The position numbers and the translations under genes are program-made. Under the pieces are notes generated by a model, which was given only the letters and a program-made list of their open reading frames with translations, was not told where the DNA came from and searched no databases. A stretch of 64,000 nucleotides of DNA. It comes from an uncultured Bacteroidales bacterium (GTDB taxonomy: Bacteria > Bacteroidota > Bacteroidia > Bacteroidales > Muribaculaceae). Below are positions 25,822 through 33,254 of the stretch, piece by piece; positions within the stretch are counted from its first letter, which is position 1; every line of letters starts with the position of its first letter. The DNA lies in the NCBI GenBank assembly GCA_900539915.1, contig UQDU01000003.1, positions 45,514 to 109,513 on the forward strand, given 5' to 3'.

Positions 25822-25833
25822 CTACACCAAAAT

Positions 25834-26165
25834 GTCACTAATTCAAGCAGTCGTTAATGCTTGAATGACATTGTTATGCAGTAGGGACATGCCATGGCAT
25901 GTCGCCTAAAGCCATGCTAAGACGGGTTTGCGTCAGCAGACATGCCATGGCATGTCCCAATGCTGTTTAATTAAGCAAGCGTAAATGCTCGAATGGCGTT
26001 CATATGTAGTAGGGACATGCCATGGCATGTCGCCTAAAGTCATGCTAATGAGAGTGTTGCGTCAGCAGACATGCCATGGCATGTCCCTACTACGATGTAT
26101 GCATTCCTTAAGTGAACAGCATTGTGGCATGTCCCTACTACGTTGGGAGCATTCCTTAAGTTAGC
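25834..26165. repeat. Tandem hairpin-repeat array (two full units and a partial third)
   Basis: Two related units of about 135-140 bp lie head to tail, followed by a partial unit from about 26114. Each full unit has AATGCT(T/C)GAATG near its left end, then GTAGGGACATGCCATGG (25881 and 26009). After a short central segment comes its inverted copy (25939-25958 and 26068-26090), and then GCATTCCTTAAGT. Each unit can fold into one long hairpin. A third full copy lies at 39975-40133. No coding frame is credible here. The array fills the gap between the C1 peptidase gene and the small gene at 26266. Confidence 0.85.
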
Positions 26166-26206
26166 GAATTGGACTACACCACCATCATTATCATTAACGT
26201 TATAAA

Positions 26207-26240
26207 AACGAGGGGATACGGCTGGCCGCATCCCCTCGTT
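26207..26240 (-). terminator. Terminator of the small gene at 26266
   Basis: AACGAGGGGATACGGC pairs with the GC-rich arm ending at 26240. On the minus strand the stem is followed by UUUUU, giving a good intrinsic terminator for the gene that ends at 26266. Confidence 0.85.
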
Positions 26241-26265
26241 CATTATTATTGCATGGCCTGTCATT

Positions 26266-26520
26266 TCAGGCTATCAGGAGCGATTTTGATTGCGACCATC
26301 CTTGCGAGCAGTTTCTGATTTTAACCACTATTATTCCGGCAAGGTCAATGGCCGTGGTGCGGATTGCTTTCAGAATCTCCGCCATTGATGTTATGCCGCT
26401 GATATTGATATTGAACAATTCTTTGCCTCCCTGCACCACCGAGGCGTGCATGACGTCATCTCGGGAGATGGATTGATTTCGGGAGGTAGCGGCGGGATTA
26501 TTATAACGTGAGATTATCAT
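26266..26520 (-). CDS. Small uncharacterised protein, 84 aa
   Basis: I do not recognise this 84-residue protein. It starts MIISRYNNPAATSRNQSIS and contains GITSMAEILKAIRTTAIDLA and GIIVVKIRNCSQGWSQS. It has no signal peptide or membrane helix. The case for a real gene is regulatory. A perfect TAAATTTG -7 box lies at 26549-26556 on the same strand with a leader of about 20 bases. A strong intrinsic terminator lies at 26207-26240. It stands alone between the repeat array and the symporter gene. Confidence 0.65.
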   Translation of the reverse strand: MIISRYNNPAATSRNQSISRDDVMHASVVQGGKELFNINISGITSMAEILKAIRTTAIDLAGIIVVKIRNCSQGWSQSKSLLIA

Positions 26521-26548
26521 AATTTAGAGAGATTTGATTTGTGTAATG

Positions 26549-26556
26549 CAAATTTA
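26549..26556 (-). promoter_or_regulatory. -7 box for the 84-aa gene
   Basis: On the minus strand this reads TAAATTTG, 28 bp upstream of the ATG at 26520. Confidence 0.6.
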
Positions 26557-26649
26557 AATCCACGCATGGGCATCATAGTTGCACATGTCCGCAAATTTAT
26601 GTTATAAGCCGAAACGGGGTACACATTTTCATATGTAGGAAAATTGTCA

Positions 26650-26657
26650 TACATTTG
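26650..26657 (+). promoter_or_regulatory. -7 box for the symporter gene
   Basis: TACATTTG lies 17 bp upstream of the ATG at 26675, implying a leader of about 10 bases. Confidence 0.55.
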
Positions 26658-26674
26658 TAATCATAAACCCATCA

Positions 26675-27874
26675 ATGAGCATACTCCACAAAATCAGACA
26701 TATCGGCTTGCTGCCTCGCGTGATAATAGCTATGGCCGTAGGCATCGGCATCGGTCTTATAAGCCCTGCGTGGCTTGCCAGACTGATGGCTACGTTCAAC
26801 AGCATTTTCTCAGCCTATCTCGGTTTCCTCATACCGCTGATTATCATAGGCTTTGTCACCCCGGCGATAATTGACATCGGCAACCGCGCAGGGCGCATGC
26901 TTCTCGCAACAGCCCTGCTGGCATACATAGCCACGATTTTGTCAGGCTTGTTCAGCTATACCTGCGGCTCTGCCATATTTCCGTCACTGATTACCGAGAC
27001 GCTGCCTCTGAGCACAGTGGAAAACGGATCGATAACGCCATGGTTCTCTTTGGAAATCAGCCCTCTATGCTCTGTAACCACAGCCCTGGTGCTTGCATTT
27101 TTAATCGGCATATGTGGTGCATCCCTTAAATCGGAGATTATAGCCAAAGGATTCAAAGAGTTCAGGGACATAATGGAAATGGGCATAAGGAAATCCGTCA
27201 TACCCATTCTCCCGATATACATATTCGGCATATTCATGAACATGACTGTCGAAGGTCAGGTCGCCGTAATGCTCCGCACCTTCTTCAGCATAATCCTGAT
27301 TATCTTTGCTATACACGTTGCGGTACTCGTACTGCAATATCTCATAGCATCCATATTTGCACGGAGAAATCCTTTCAAAATGCTATGGACCATGATGCCG
27401 GCGTATTTCACCGCACTCGGCACCCAGTCATCGGCGGCAACCATCCCCGTCACTCTGCGCCAGACAATCAAAATGGGCGTGAGCGAGGATATAGCCGGAT
27501 TTGTCATCCCCCTCTGCGCCACGATACATCTCTCAGGCAGCACATTGAAAATAGTGGCGTGTGCCCTGGCATTGATGATAATGCAAGGGATGCCTCACGA
27601 TTTCAGCCTGTTTCTCGGATTTATATGTATGCTTGGAGTGACCATGGTAGCAGCCCCGGGCATCCCCGGAGGAGCCATCATGGCGGCATTGGGCGTACTC
27701 TCCGGCATACTGGGTTTCACAGAGCAGCAGTGTGCACTGATGATTGCGCTGTATATAGCCATGGACAGTTTCGGCACAGCATGTAACGTCACAGGCGACG
27801 GTGCGCTCGCTGCGATTATTGACAGATTTTTCGGAAAGAAAGATGGAAGTAAAGATAGAAAACTCGTGGCATGA
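26675..27874 (+). CDS. Dicarboxylate/amino acid:cation symporter (DAACS family)
   Basis: This 399-residue inner-membrane protein belongs to the DAACS family (GltP/DctA-like), which couples uptake of glutamate, aspartate or C4-dicarboxylates to Na+ or H+. About eight hydrophobic helices alternate with the re-entrant loops of the family. Family features include the serine-rich hairpin GTQSSAATIPVTLRQTIKMG near 250-270, IPLCATIHLSGST near 280-292, AAPGIPGGAIMAALGVLS near 328-345 and MDSFGTACNVTGDG near 368-381. Its substrate cannot be fixed. It overlaps ung by 32 bp. Confidence 0.92.
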   Translation: MSILHKIRHIGLLPRVIIAMAVGIGIGLISPAWLARLMATFNSIFSAYLGFLIPLIIIGFVTPAIIDIGNRAGRMLLATALLAYIATILSGLFSYTCGSAIFPSLITETLPLSTVENGSITPWFSLEISPLCSVTTALVLAFLIGICGASLKSEIIAKGFKEFRDIMEMGIRKSVIPILPIYIFGIFMNMTVEGQVAVMLRTFFSIILIIFAIHVAVLVLQYLIASIFARRNPFKMLWTMMPAYFTALGTQSSAATIPVTLRQTIKMGVSEDIAGFVIPLCATIHLSGSTLKIVACALALMIMQGMPHDFSLFLGFICMLGVTMVAAPGIPGGAIMAALGVLSGILGFTEQQCALMIALYIAMDSFGTACNVTGDGALAAIIDRFFGKKDGSKDRKLVA

Positions 27875-28505
27875 CCTCCTCAAAGAGGAGTGGGACAAGC
27901 CATATTTCGGACAATTGGCTTCCTGGGTGAGAGACCAATATGCCTCACATACGGTATTCCCTCCGGCCGGCAAGATATTTGCAGCGTTTGACAGCTGCCC
28001 GGTGGACGATGTCAAGGTAGTCATACTCGGACAGGATCCTTACCACGATTATAACCAGGCCAACGGTCTGTGTTTCTCCGTGTGTGACGGTGTACCGTTT
28101 CCGCCGTCGCTGATGAATATATTCAAGGAAGTCCACGATGACACAGGTGCCCCGATACCACAGAGCGGTGACCTGCAGCGATGGGCCAGCCAAGGGGTAT
28201 TGCTGCTCAATGCCACTCTGACGGTCGAAGCCCACAAGGCCGGCTCACATCAGGGCAAAGGCTGGGAGGAGCTGACCGACAAAGCCATACGTCTATTGGC
28301 CGAGAAACGTCAGGGTATCGTATTCATGCTCTGGGGGTCATGGGCACAGCGCAAAGGCGATTTCATCGACCGGAACCGTCATCTGGTGCTTACTTCGCCC
28401 CACCCCTCTCCGCTGAGCGCCTACAGGGGTTTCTTCGGCAACCATCATTTCTCAAGGGCGAATGCCTACCTCGCATCTCAGGGCAAAACACCCATCAACT
28501 GGTAA
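27843..28505 (+). CDS. ung: Uracil-DNA glycosylase
   Basis: Ung removes uracil from DNA in base-excision repair. I chose the ATG at 27843 (MEVKIENSWHDLLKEEW) over one 14 codons upstream because the normal family N-terminus begins here. The 220-residue product matches the usual length. The catalytic aspartate is in LGQDPYHDYNQANGL near 61-75. The uracil-recognition and leucine-loop segments are visible as LLLNATLTVE and TSPHPSPLSAYRGFFG near 184-199. The start lies within the end of the symporter gene, which suggests coupling. Confidence 0.97.
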   Translation: MEVKIENSWHDLLKEEWDKPYFGQLASWVRDQYASHTVFPPAGKIFAAFDSCPVDDVKVVILGQDPYHDYNQANGLCFSVCDGVPFPPSLMNIFKEVHDDTGAPIPQSGDLQRWASQGVLLLNATLTVEAHKAGSHQGKGWEELTDKAIRLLAEKRQGIVFMLWGSWAQRKGDFIDRNRHLVLTSPHPSPLSAYRGFFGNHHFSRANAYLASQGKTPINW

Positions 28506-28556
28506 GTAAATGTAACCGAACTGCGGATTTCCGCGTCATAAAATGAAATATACAGT

Positions 28557-28949
28557 ATGAAATACACCACCGAACAAAGACAGCAACGAGCCGAGGCTCT
28601 CCACAATCAAGGATACAACTGCGCACAGTGCGTAATGATGGTATTTGACGATGTGACCGGTCTGGATGAAAACATCGCAACACGCATGCTGGCCGGTTTC
28701 GGCGCCGGCATGGGCAAGACCAAGGAGGTCTGCGGCACGCTCACGGCAGCCGCGGCTCTGCGTGGAATGTTACATTACGAAAGCCCTGCCGACAAAATCA
28801 ATGTCTACAAGATGACGGCAGCCTTTAATGACAAGTTTGAGAAAGCCAACGGCTCCACACGCTGCGGCGAACTCAAGCGCAATGCAAAGCCCTGCATGCA
28901 GCTCATCAAAGATGTGGTAGCCATGATGGCTGCCGAGTTGGAAGCCTGA
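28557..28949 (+). CDS. C-GCAxxG-C-C family protein
   Basis: This 130-residue protein belongs to the C_GCAxxG_C_C family, proposed to bind a redox or metal cofactor through conserved cysteines. The pattern is visible in order: GYNCAQCVM near 18-26, FGAGMGKTKEVCGTLTAAAA near 43-62, STRCGELK near 100, and KPCMQL near 111. Its function is not established. It follows ung by 51 bp and precedes the DUF5103 gene by 15 bp on the same strand. Confidence 0.9.
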   Translation: MKYTTEQRQQRAEALHNQGYNCAQCVMMVFDDVTGLDENIATRMLAGFGAGMGKTKEVCGTLTAAAALRGMLHYESPADKINVYKMTAAFNDKFEKANGSTRCGELKRNAKPCMQLIKDVVAMMAAELEA

Positions 28950-28964
28950 CACCTGCCTCACATC

Positions 28965-30248
28965 TTGCTATCAATCCGCAACATAAGATTATCATCGGTC
29001 ATAGCTGTAGCCATGGCTTCAATGGTTGCATCCGTATCTGTCAAGGCTACGGATACGACCCAGCGGATATTCGCACCGTCATTCTCCTCACTGCAAGTAG
29101 AGGTCGAGGGGGCGCCTATGGCACCTCCGATAATCTATCTCAACACCAACGACCGAATCACCATCAAATTTGACGAGCGAGCCGATGACATGCGTTATAT
29201 GCGCTATGAGGTAATCTCGTGTGACAGCGACTGGAAGCCGTCACAGCTGGTGGAGTCGGAATACATCGACGGCTTCAACGACGGCCACGTTACCGACTAC
29301 GAGCTGTCATCGCTCACTTCCACCAACTATGTCCACTACACCATCCGAATACCCAACGACGAACTGCGCATCACTCGTCCCGGTAACTATCTGCTCAGGA
29401 TATTTGACGAAGATGACCGGGATACCACACTGCTGCAGGCACGTTTTTACGTAGTCAGTCCGGCGGTAGGCATCAACGCGGCTGTGACATCCAGAACCGA
29501 CATTGACACCAACAATGCCCATCAGCAACTGATTGTCAATGTCAACACCGACAAAGTCAAGGATGTAGAGAACTACTTCAACGAGTTCAAACTCGTAGCA
29601 ATACAAAACGGACGCACTGACAACCAGGTAATGCTGTCACGCCCTTCGCGCATAGACGGCCATACGCTCGTCTATGACCACTCGCGGCCACTGATTTTCC
29701 CGGCAGGCAACGAGTACCGCCGATTCGAGACCGTGGCCGACAAATATCCGGGCATGGGCGTGGACCATATTGTTTGGGAAGACCCATACCCCCACTATGT
29801 GCTCTATGCCGACGAGTCACGCCGACATGAACCTTACCTGTATGACCAGACCCAGTTCGGACGATACACCGTTAGAAACGACGCCGCCTATGACTCTGAC
29901 TCACAAGCCAAATACACCATAGTGCACTTCATGCTCAAAGAGCCCAAACGGCTTGACGGAGACTACTACATCGAGGGAGACCTTACCGGGCGCCGTTTCA
30001 GTCCCGACAGCCGTATGATATATAACCCCGACACCGAGGCCTACGAAGCATCATTGCTCCTCAAGCAGGGCTCCTATAACTATCAGTACCTGTTTCTCCC
30101 CACAGGCACACAGAAGGGGCTGACCCAGACCGTGGAGGGCGACAAATACGAAACCGTCAACCAATACACCATACTCGTCTACCACAGAGGCCCTATGGAC
30201 AGGGCTGACTCGCTCATCGGAGCAGCCACAGTCACATCAGGCATCTGA
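28965..30248 (+). CDS. DUF5103 / type IX secretion plug-like exported protein
   Basis: This is a 427-residue exported protein of the DUF5103 family, which includes the plug protein of the type IX secretion translocon in some Bacteroidota. Translation probably starts at TTG 28965, giving the signal peptide MLSIRNIRLSSVIAVAMASM followed by VASVSVKA. The alternative ATG at 29013 would leave a weak signal. An immunoglobulin-like region follows (PPIIYLNTNDRITIKFDERA, SEYIDGFND, PGNYLLRIFD). The C-terminal half has DGDYYIEGDLTG and LLKQGSYNYQYLF. No other T9SS gene is in the window, so that role is only a family inference. Confidence 0.85.
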   Translation: MLSIRNIRLSSVIAVAMASMVASVSVKATDTTQRIFAPSFSSLQVEVEGAPMAPPIIYLNTNDRITIKFDERADDMRYMRYEVISCDSDWKPSQLVESEYIDGFNDGHVTDYELSSLTSTNYVHYTIRIPNDELRITRPGNYLLRIFDEDDRDTTLLQARFYVVSPAVGINAAVTSRTDIDTNNAHQQLIVNVNTDKVKDVENYFNEFKLVAIQNGRTDNQVMLSRPSRIDGHTLVYDHSRPLIFPAGNEYRRFETVADKYPGMGVDHIVWEDPYPHYVLYADESRRHEPYLYDQTQFGRYTVRNDAAYDSDSQAKYTIVHFMLKEPKRLDGDYYIEGDLTGRRFSPDSRMIYNPDTEAYEASLLLKQGSYNYQYLFLPTGTQKGLTQTVEGDKYETVNQYTILVYHRGPMDRADSLIGAATVTSGI

Positions 30249-30266
30249 TACAATATCATCCCAATA

Positions 30267-30866
30267 ATGACTGAAAGCCACGAAGAAATCATGCTTGACA
30301 TACAGAACGTACTTGTAAGCCTTGACCTCGCCGAGAGGTTTTTCTGTTGCGACCTTGACAGCTGCCACGGCGAATGCTGCATAGAAGGCGATGCCGGAGC
30401 ACCTATAACCAAGGTGGAATACGAACGGCTCAAACGGCTGACGCACCAGGTCTGGGACAAACTGCTGCCACAGGCACAGGCCGAGATAGACCGCAGCGGC
30501 GTAGGATACATCGACGAGGAGGGCGACCTTGTGACAAGCATCGTAGATGGCAAAAACTGCGTTTTCACCTGTTACGGACCTGACGGCATGTGCCAGTGTG
30601 CATTGGAAAAAGCATACCGCGAAGGCAAGACTGACTTCCGTAAGCCTATCTCCTGTTACCTCTACCCTGTCCGTATTACCGAATACCCCAAATTTACAGC
30701 TGTCAACTACCACCGCTGGAAAATATGCCGCCCTGCCGAAAAACTCGGCCGCAAACTCGGCATACGCCTCTACCAGTTTCTCAAAGAGCCTTTGACAGCC
30801 CGATTCGGCGAAGCCTGGTATGCCGAACTCGCCGAAGCCTGCGAAGCCTACCTCGCCGACCGATAG
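30267..30866 (+). CDS. DUF3109 family protein
   Basis: This 199-residue protein is of the DUF3109 family, widespread in Bacteroidota and without known function. Cysteines are clustered as in metal-binding proteins: FFCCDLDSCHGECCIEGDAG near 27-46, then CVFTCYGPDGMCQCALEKA near 95-113 and ISCYLYPVRI near 131. The eight or more conserved cysteines suggest a Zn or Fe-S site, related to the YkgJ type. It ends 6 bp before the convergent restriction gene. Confidence 0.9.
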   Translation: MTESHEEIMLDIQNVLVSLDLAERFFCCDLDSCHGECCIEGDAGAPITKVEYERLKRLTHQVWDKLLPQAQAEIDRSGVGYIDEEGDLVTSIVDGKNCVFTCYGPDGMCQCALEKAYREGKTDFRKPISCYLYPVRITEYPKFTAVNYHRWKICRPAEKLGRKLGIRLYQFLKEPLTARFGEAWYAELAEACEAYLADR

Positions 30867-30872
30867 CTACGG

Positions 30873-33254
30873 CTACATATAATTCTGAGGCACAAATATC
30901 TCCCAGTCTGATGTATCTCTGGTACCGGTTGCTGGATCAAGACGGCTTGTGGGATAGACCCAGTTACCGAAGCCATCCTTTATGATTATGCCACCATGCA
31001 GACGTTTGCACAGATTCTCAGGCTTGTTGATATAATCAATAAGCGCGTTATGCTTATACGGTGCTTCTTTATCGCTTTCTTTGGTCTTAGTGTCAAAAAG
31101 AAACACATCGCCGTTTTTCATCTTGACGATAAAATCCACATAAAACAGTGCTTTTTCCCTATATGAATTGATGTATCCTATTGCATAATGTGCCTTGCCG
31201 CTGTCTCCGTTTTTATACCACCACTCTATAGAATCTCTGTTTCCATTTAAGAAATCAGAAAATTCTTTTTCAGGCGTTGATTTTCCATCAGACATGTAAG
31301 GCTGTAGGGCATGCGTCTCCATATCCTTTATCTCAGCAAATCTGTCTGAGGGATAACTGCGTTCATCCGGGACAAACCAGTCACAGTGTTTGAAAGCACG
31401 TAGTTTTGCCTCAGCTTGCCGCAACCGCAGCCTGTCGGTGTATTTCTGAATGGATTTGGCTATAAGACGTTCGAATTTAGGGCGGTTGTGATGCACATTA
31501 TCATTGGAGAGGATAATCTTCATAGCATCATACTCAACCACCTCAAAGAGTTCTTCCATAACTTCTTTGAGTGCGCCGCCGAGTGTCTTGACGCTTCGTT
31601 GCTCGTAATCGTTTCCGAGCAAGCGATTGCAGAAAGCGAGATACATGGAAGTGAGGTCAGCCACATTGTTTATATATGTAGCCTTGCTCTCGATTATCCG
31701 GGTGCCGACCTCGCCGGTCATTTCAAGGTCGCGGACAATATCCGTTCCTATATATTTCACATCAAAGCGGATGTTGGGATTTGACATCGCAGCCTGTCTG
31801 TTTCGGTAGGCCACGCTTGTCACATCAGCATATTCTTCGGCATGTCCGCCGTCGCCGAAAAGCATATCTTCGGTGAAAAGCGACAACTGACCGCTCTCCA
31901 ATCCCCACTCGGAGATGAATGTGTCTTTAAGGACTTGCTTAAAGTCAGTGCCGAGACGGTTTCGGTCTGTCGAAAGTCGCTCGCTGTATTCCGAATCAAG
32001 TACGATATTAGTGATTCCGTCGCGGCGTTTGGCTACTATGTTTGAGGCGAGATAATCCATATCGTCCTTGACGATTTCGATTATGTCTTTTGAGAGGTTC
32101 GTATAGACGTAACCTTGATTGAGCCGTTGGTCGGTGTAATACTTCTGCTCCGGCATTCGCAGTATGCGGCCTACGGTCTGAGCCGAGAACTGGAAGCTCT
32201 CAATCTTGCGGAAGATAAGGAGCACCGCCGCACGGGGACAGTCCCATCCGAGGGCGATAGCTTGCTTGAAAAGCAACACTTCGGTAGGGTCGTTCGGACG
32301 GTCTATCATATCGAGGTTGTCGGATTTCTCTCCCGACAGCCATATGCCGAGCTTGCCGTTGGCGGTGCTGACACCGTAGGCATCGAGGGTGGCTATAATC
32401 TCGTCCTTGACTTTAGTATCGTCAGCGGTGAGGTTTTCGCTCGTATCGTTGGGGAGCTGAATCAGCAACAGCGGATTTATGTCAACGCCAAGATCCTTAT
32501 AGGCTTTGGCAAGCTCCTCACGCTTTTGCATGGCGAGCCAGATTAGATGCTGATTAAGCGAGCCGTGAGGATCTGTGAAATTGAGAGCCGGATTCAGGAC
32601 GATGTTCTCCTTAATCATCTCTTCTTCAATGACCTTTTCGCGAGGCACATTTACCTGCTGCTCGCCGTGGGTCTGCGGAGTGGCAGAAACACGGATTTCA
32701 ACCTTTGGCTGAATTGTGGCGAGCACTTTCTCCGACTTCTTGGCGTTCTTGCCGCCAAACATATGTTCCTCGTCAATCACAAGCACGATAGGTATGCCGT
32801 TATCGTCTTGTGTGCGACGAGTGATGTCGTAGAGCGAAGCCGAGTTCTCGGTTTCGCGCACCATCAGGTTCTTATCCTTGTTGATGCTCTCCCAGTTGAC
32901 AAAGAGAATCTCGCCCGGCTTGATGAATCCGTCCGCGGAGTGGTCGAGTTCATCATAAATAACAGGACGCAGGGCGCAGTTCTCTGTGAAGTAGTTCTTC
33001 ATCTTGAAGTAGCTTTGCTCATGCAGTTTGTTTGGGGCAATCCAAATATAAGCTACTTGCGTATAGGGCGCATCAGGCCGCTCGGCCAATTCCTGATTGA
33101 GCCGCATAAGCATTTCCGATGCCATCACGGTTTTGCCGGAGCCGGTGGGCGACTTGAAAACGAGCGTGTGGCGACTGCCACGCAAACCGAGTAAGTCAAT
33201 GGTCTTGTTTACAAGTTCATCAACGGCTTTCTGCTGATAGCGTATCTGTTTCAT
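30873..33254 (-). CDS. Type III restriction enzyme, Res subunit
   Basis: This 793-residue protein is the helicase-nuclease of a type III restriction-modification system. The SF2 motor is visible: Walker A KSPTGSGKTVMASEM near 29-43, the DEAD-like box LVIDEEHMFG near 158-167, motif III RVSATPQTHG, and motif VI QTVGRILRMPEQ. The C-terminal PD-(D/E)xK nuclease is FYVDFIVK, then GDVFLFDTKTKES near 710-735, with the DTK triad end. It overlaps the mod stop by 4 bp. Length is slightly below that of classic EcoP15I Res (about 970). Confidence 0.93.
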   Translation of the reverse strand: MKQIRYQQKAVDELVNKTIDLLGLRGSRHTLVFKSPTGSGKTVMASEMLMRLNQELAERPDAPYTQVAYIWIAPNKLHEQSYFKMKNYFTENCALRPVIYDELDHSADGFIKPGEILFVNWESINKDKNLMVRETENSASLYDITRRTQDDNGIPIVLVIDEEHMFGGKNAKKSEKVLATIQPKVEIRVSATPQTHGEQQVNVPREKVIEEEMIKENIVLNPALNFTDPHGSLNQHLIWLAMQKREELAKAYKDLGVDINPLLLIQLPNDTSENLTADDTKVKDEIIATLDAYGVSTANGKLGIWLSGEKSDNLDMIDRPNDPTEVLLFKQAIALGWDCPRAAVLLIFRKIESFQFSAQTVGRILRMPEQKYYTDQRLNQGYVYTNLSKDIIEIVKDDMDYLASNIVAKRRDGITNIVLDSEYSERLSTDRNRLGTDFKQVLKDTFISEWGLESGQLSLFTEDMLFGDGGHAEEYADVTSVAYRNRQAAMSNPNIRFDVKYIGTDIVRDLEMTGEVGTRIIESKATYINNVADLTSMYLAFCNRLLGNDYEQRSVKTLGGALKEVMEELFEVVEYDAMKIILSNDNVHHNRPKFERLIAKSIQKYTDRLRLRQAEAKLRAFKHCDWFVPDERSYPSDRFAEIKDMETHALQPYMSDGKSTPEKEFSDFLNGNRDSIEWWYKNGDSGKAHYAIGYINSYREKALFYVDFIVKMKNGDVFLFDTKTKESDKEAPYKHNALIDYINKPENLCKRLHGGIIIKDGFGNWVYPTSRLDPATGTRDTSDWEIFVPQNYM

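Noticed and set aside
25834..26165. CRISPR array
   Set aside because: The repeats are long, self-complementary and have no regular unique spacers. No cas gene is present.
26040..26264. A 74-codon minus-strand frame rich in VVGTCH repeats
   Set aside because: It lies entirely in the hairpin-repeat array and terminator, and its peptide repeats simply mirror the DNA repeats.
28965..30248. Evidence for a complete type IX secretion locus
   Set aside because: Only the DUF5103 protein is present. No por/gld genes or CTD-bearing cargo were recognised, so no system can be claimed.
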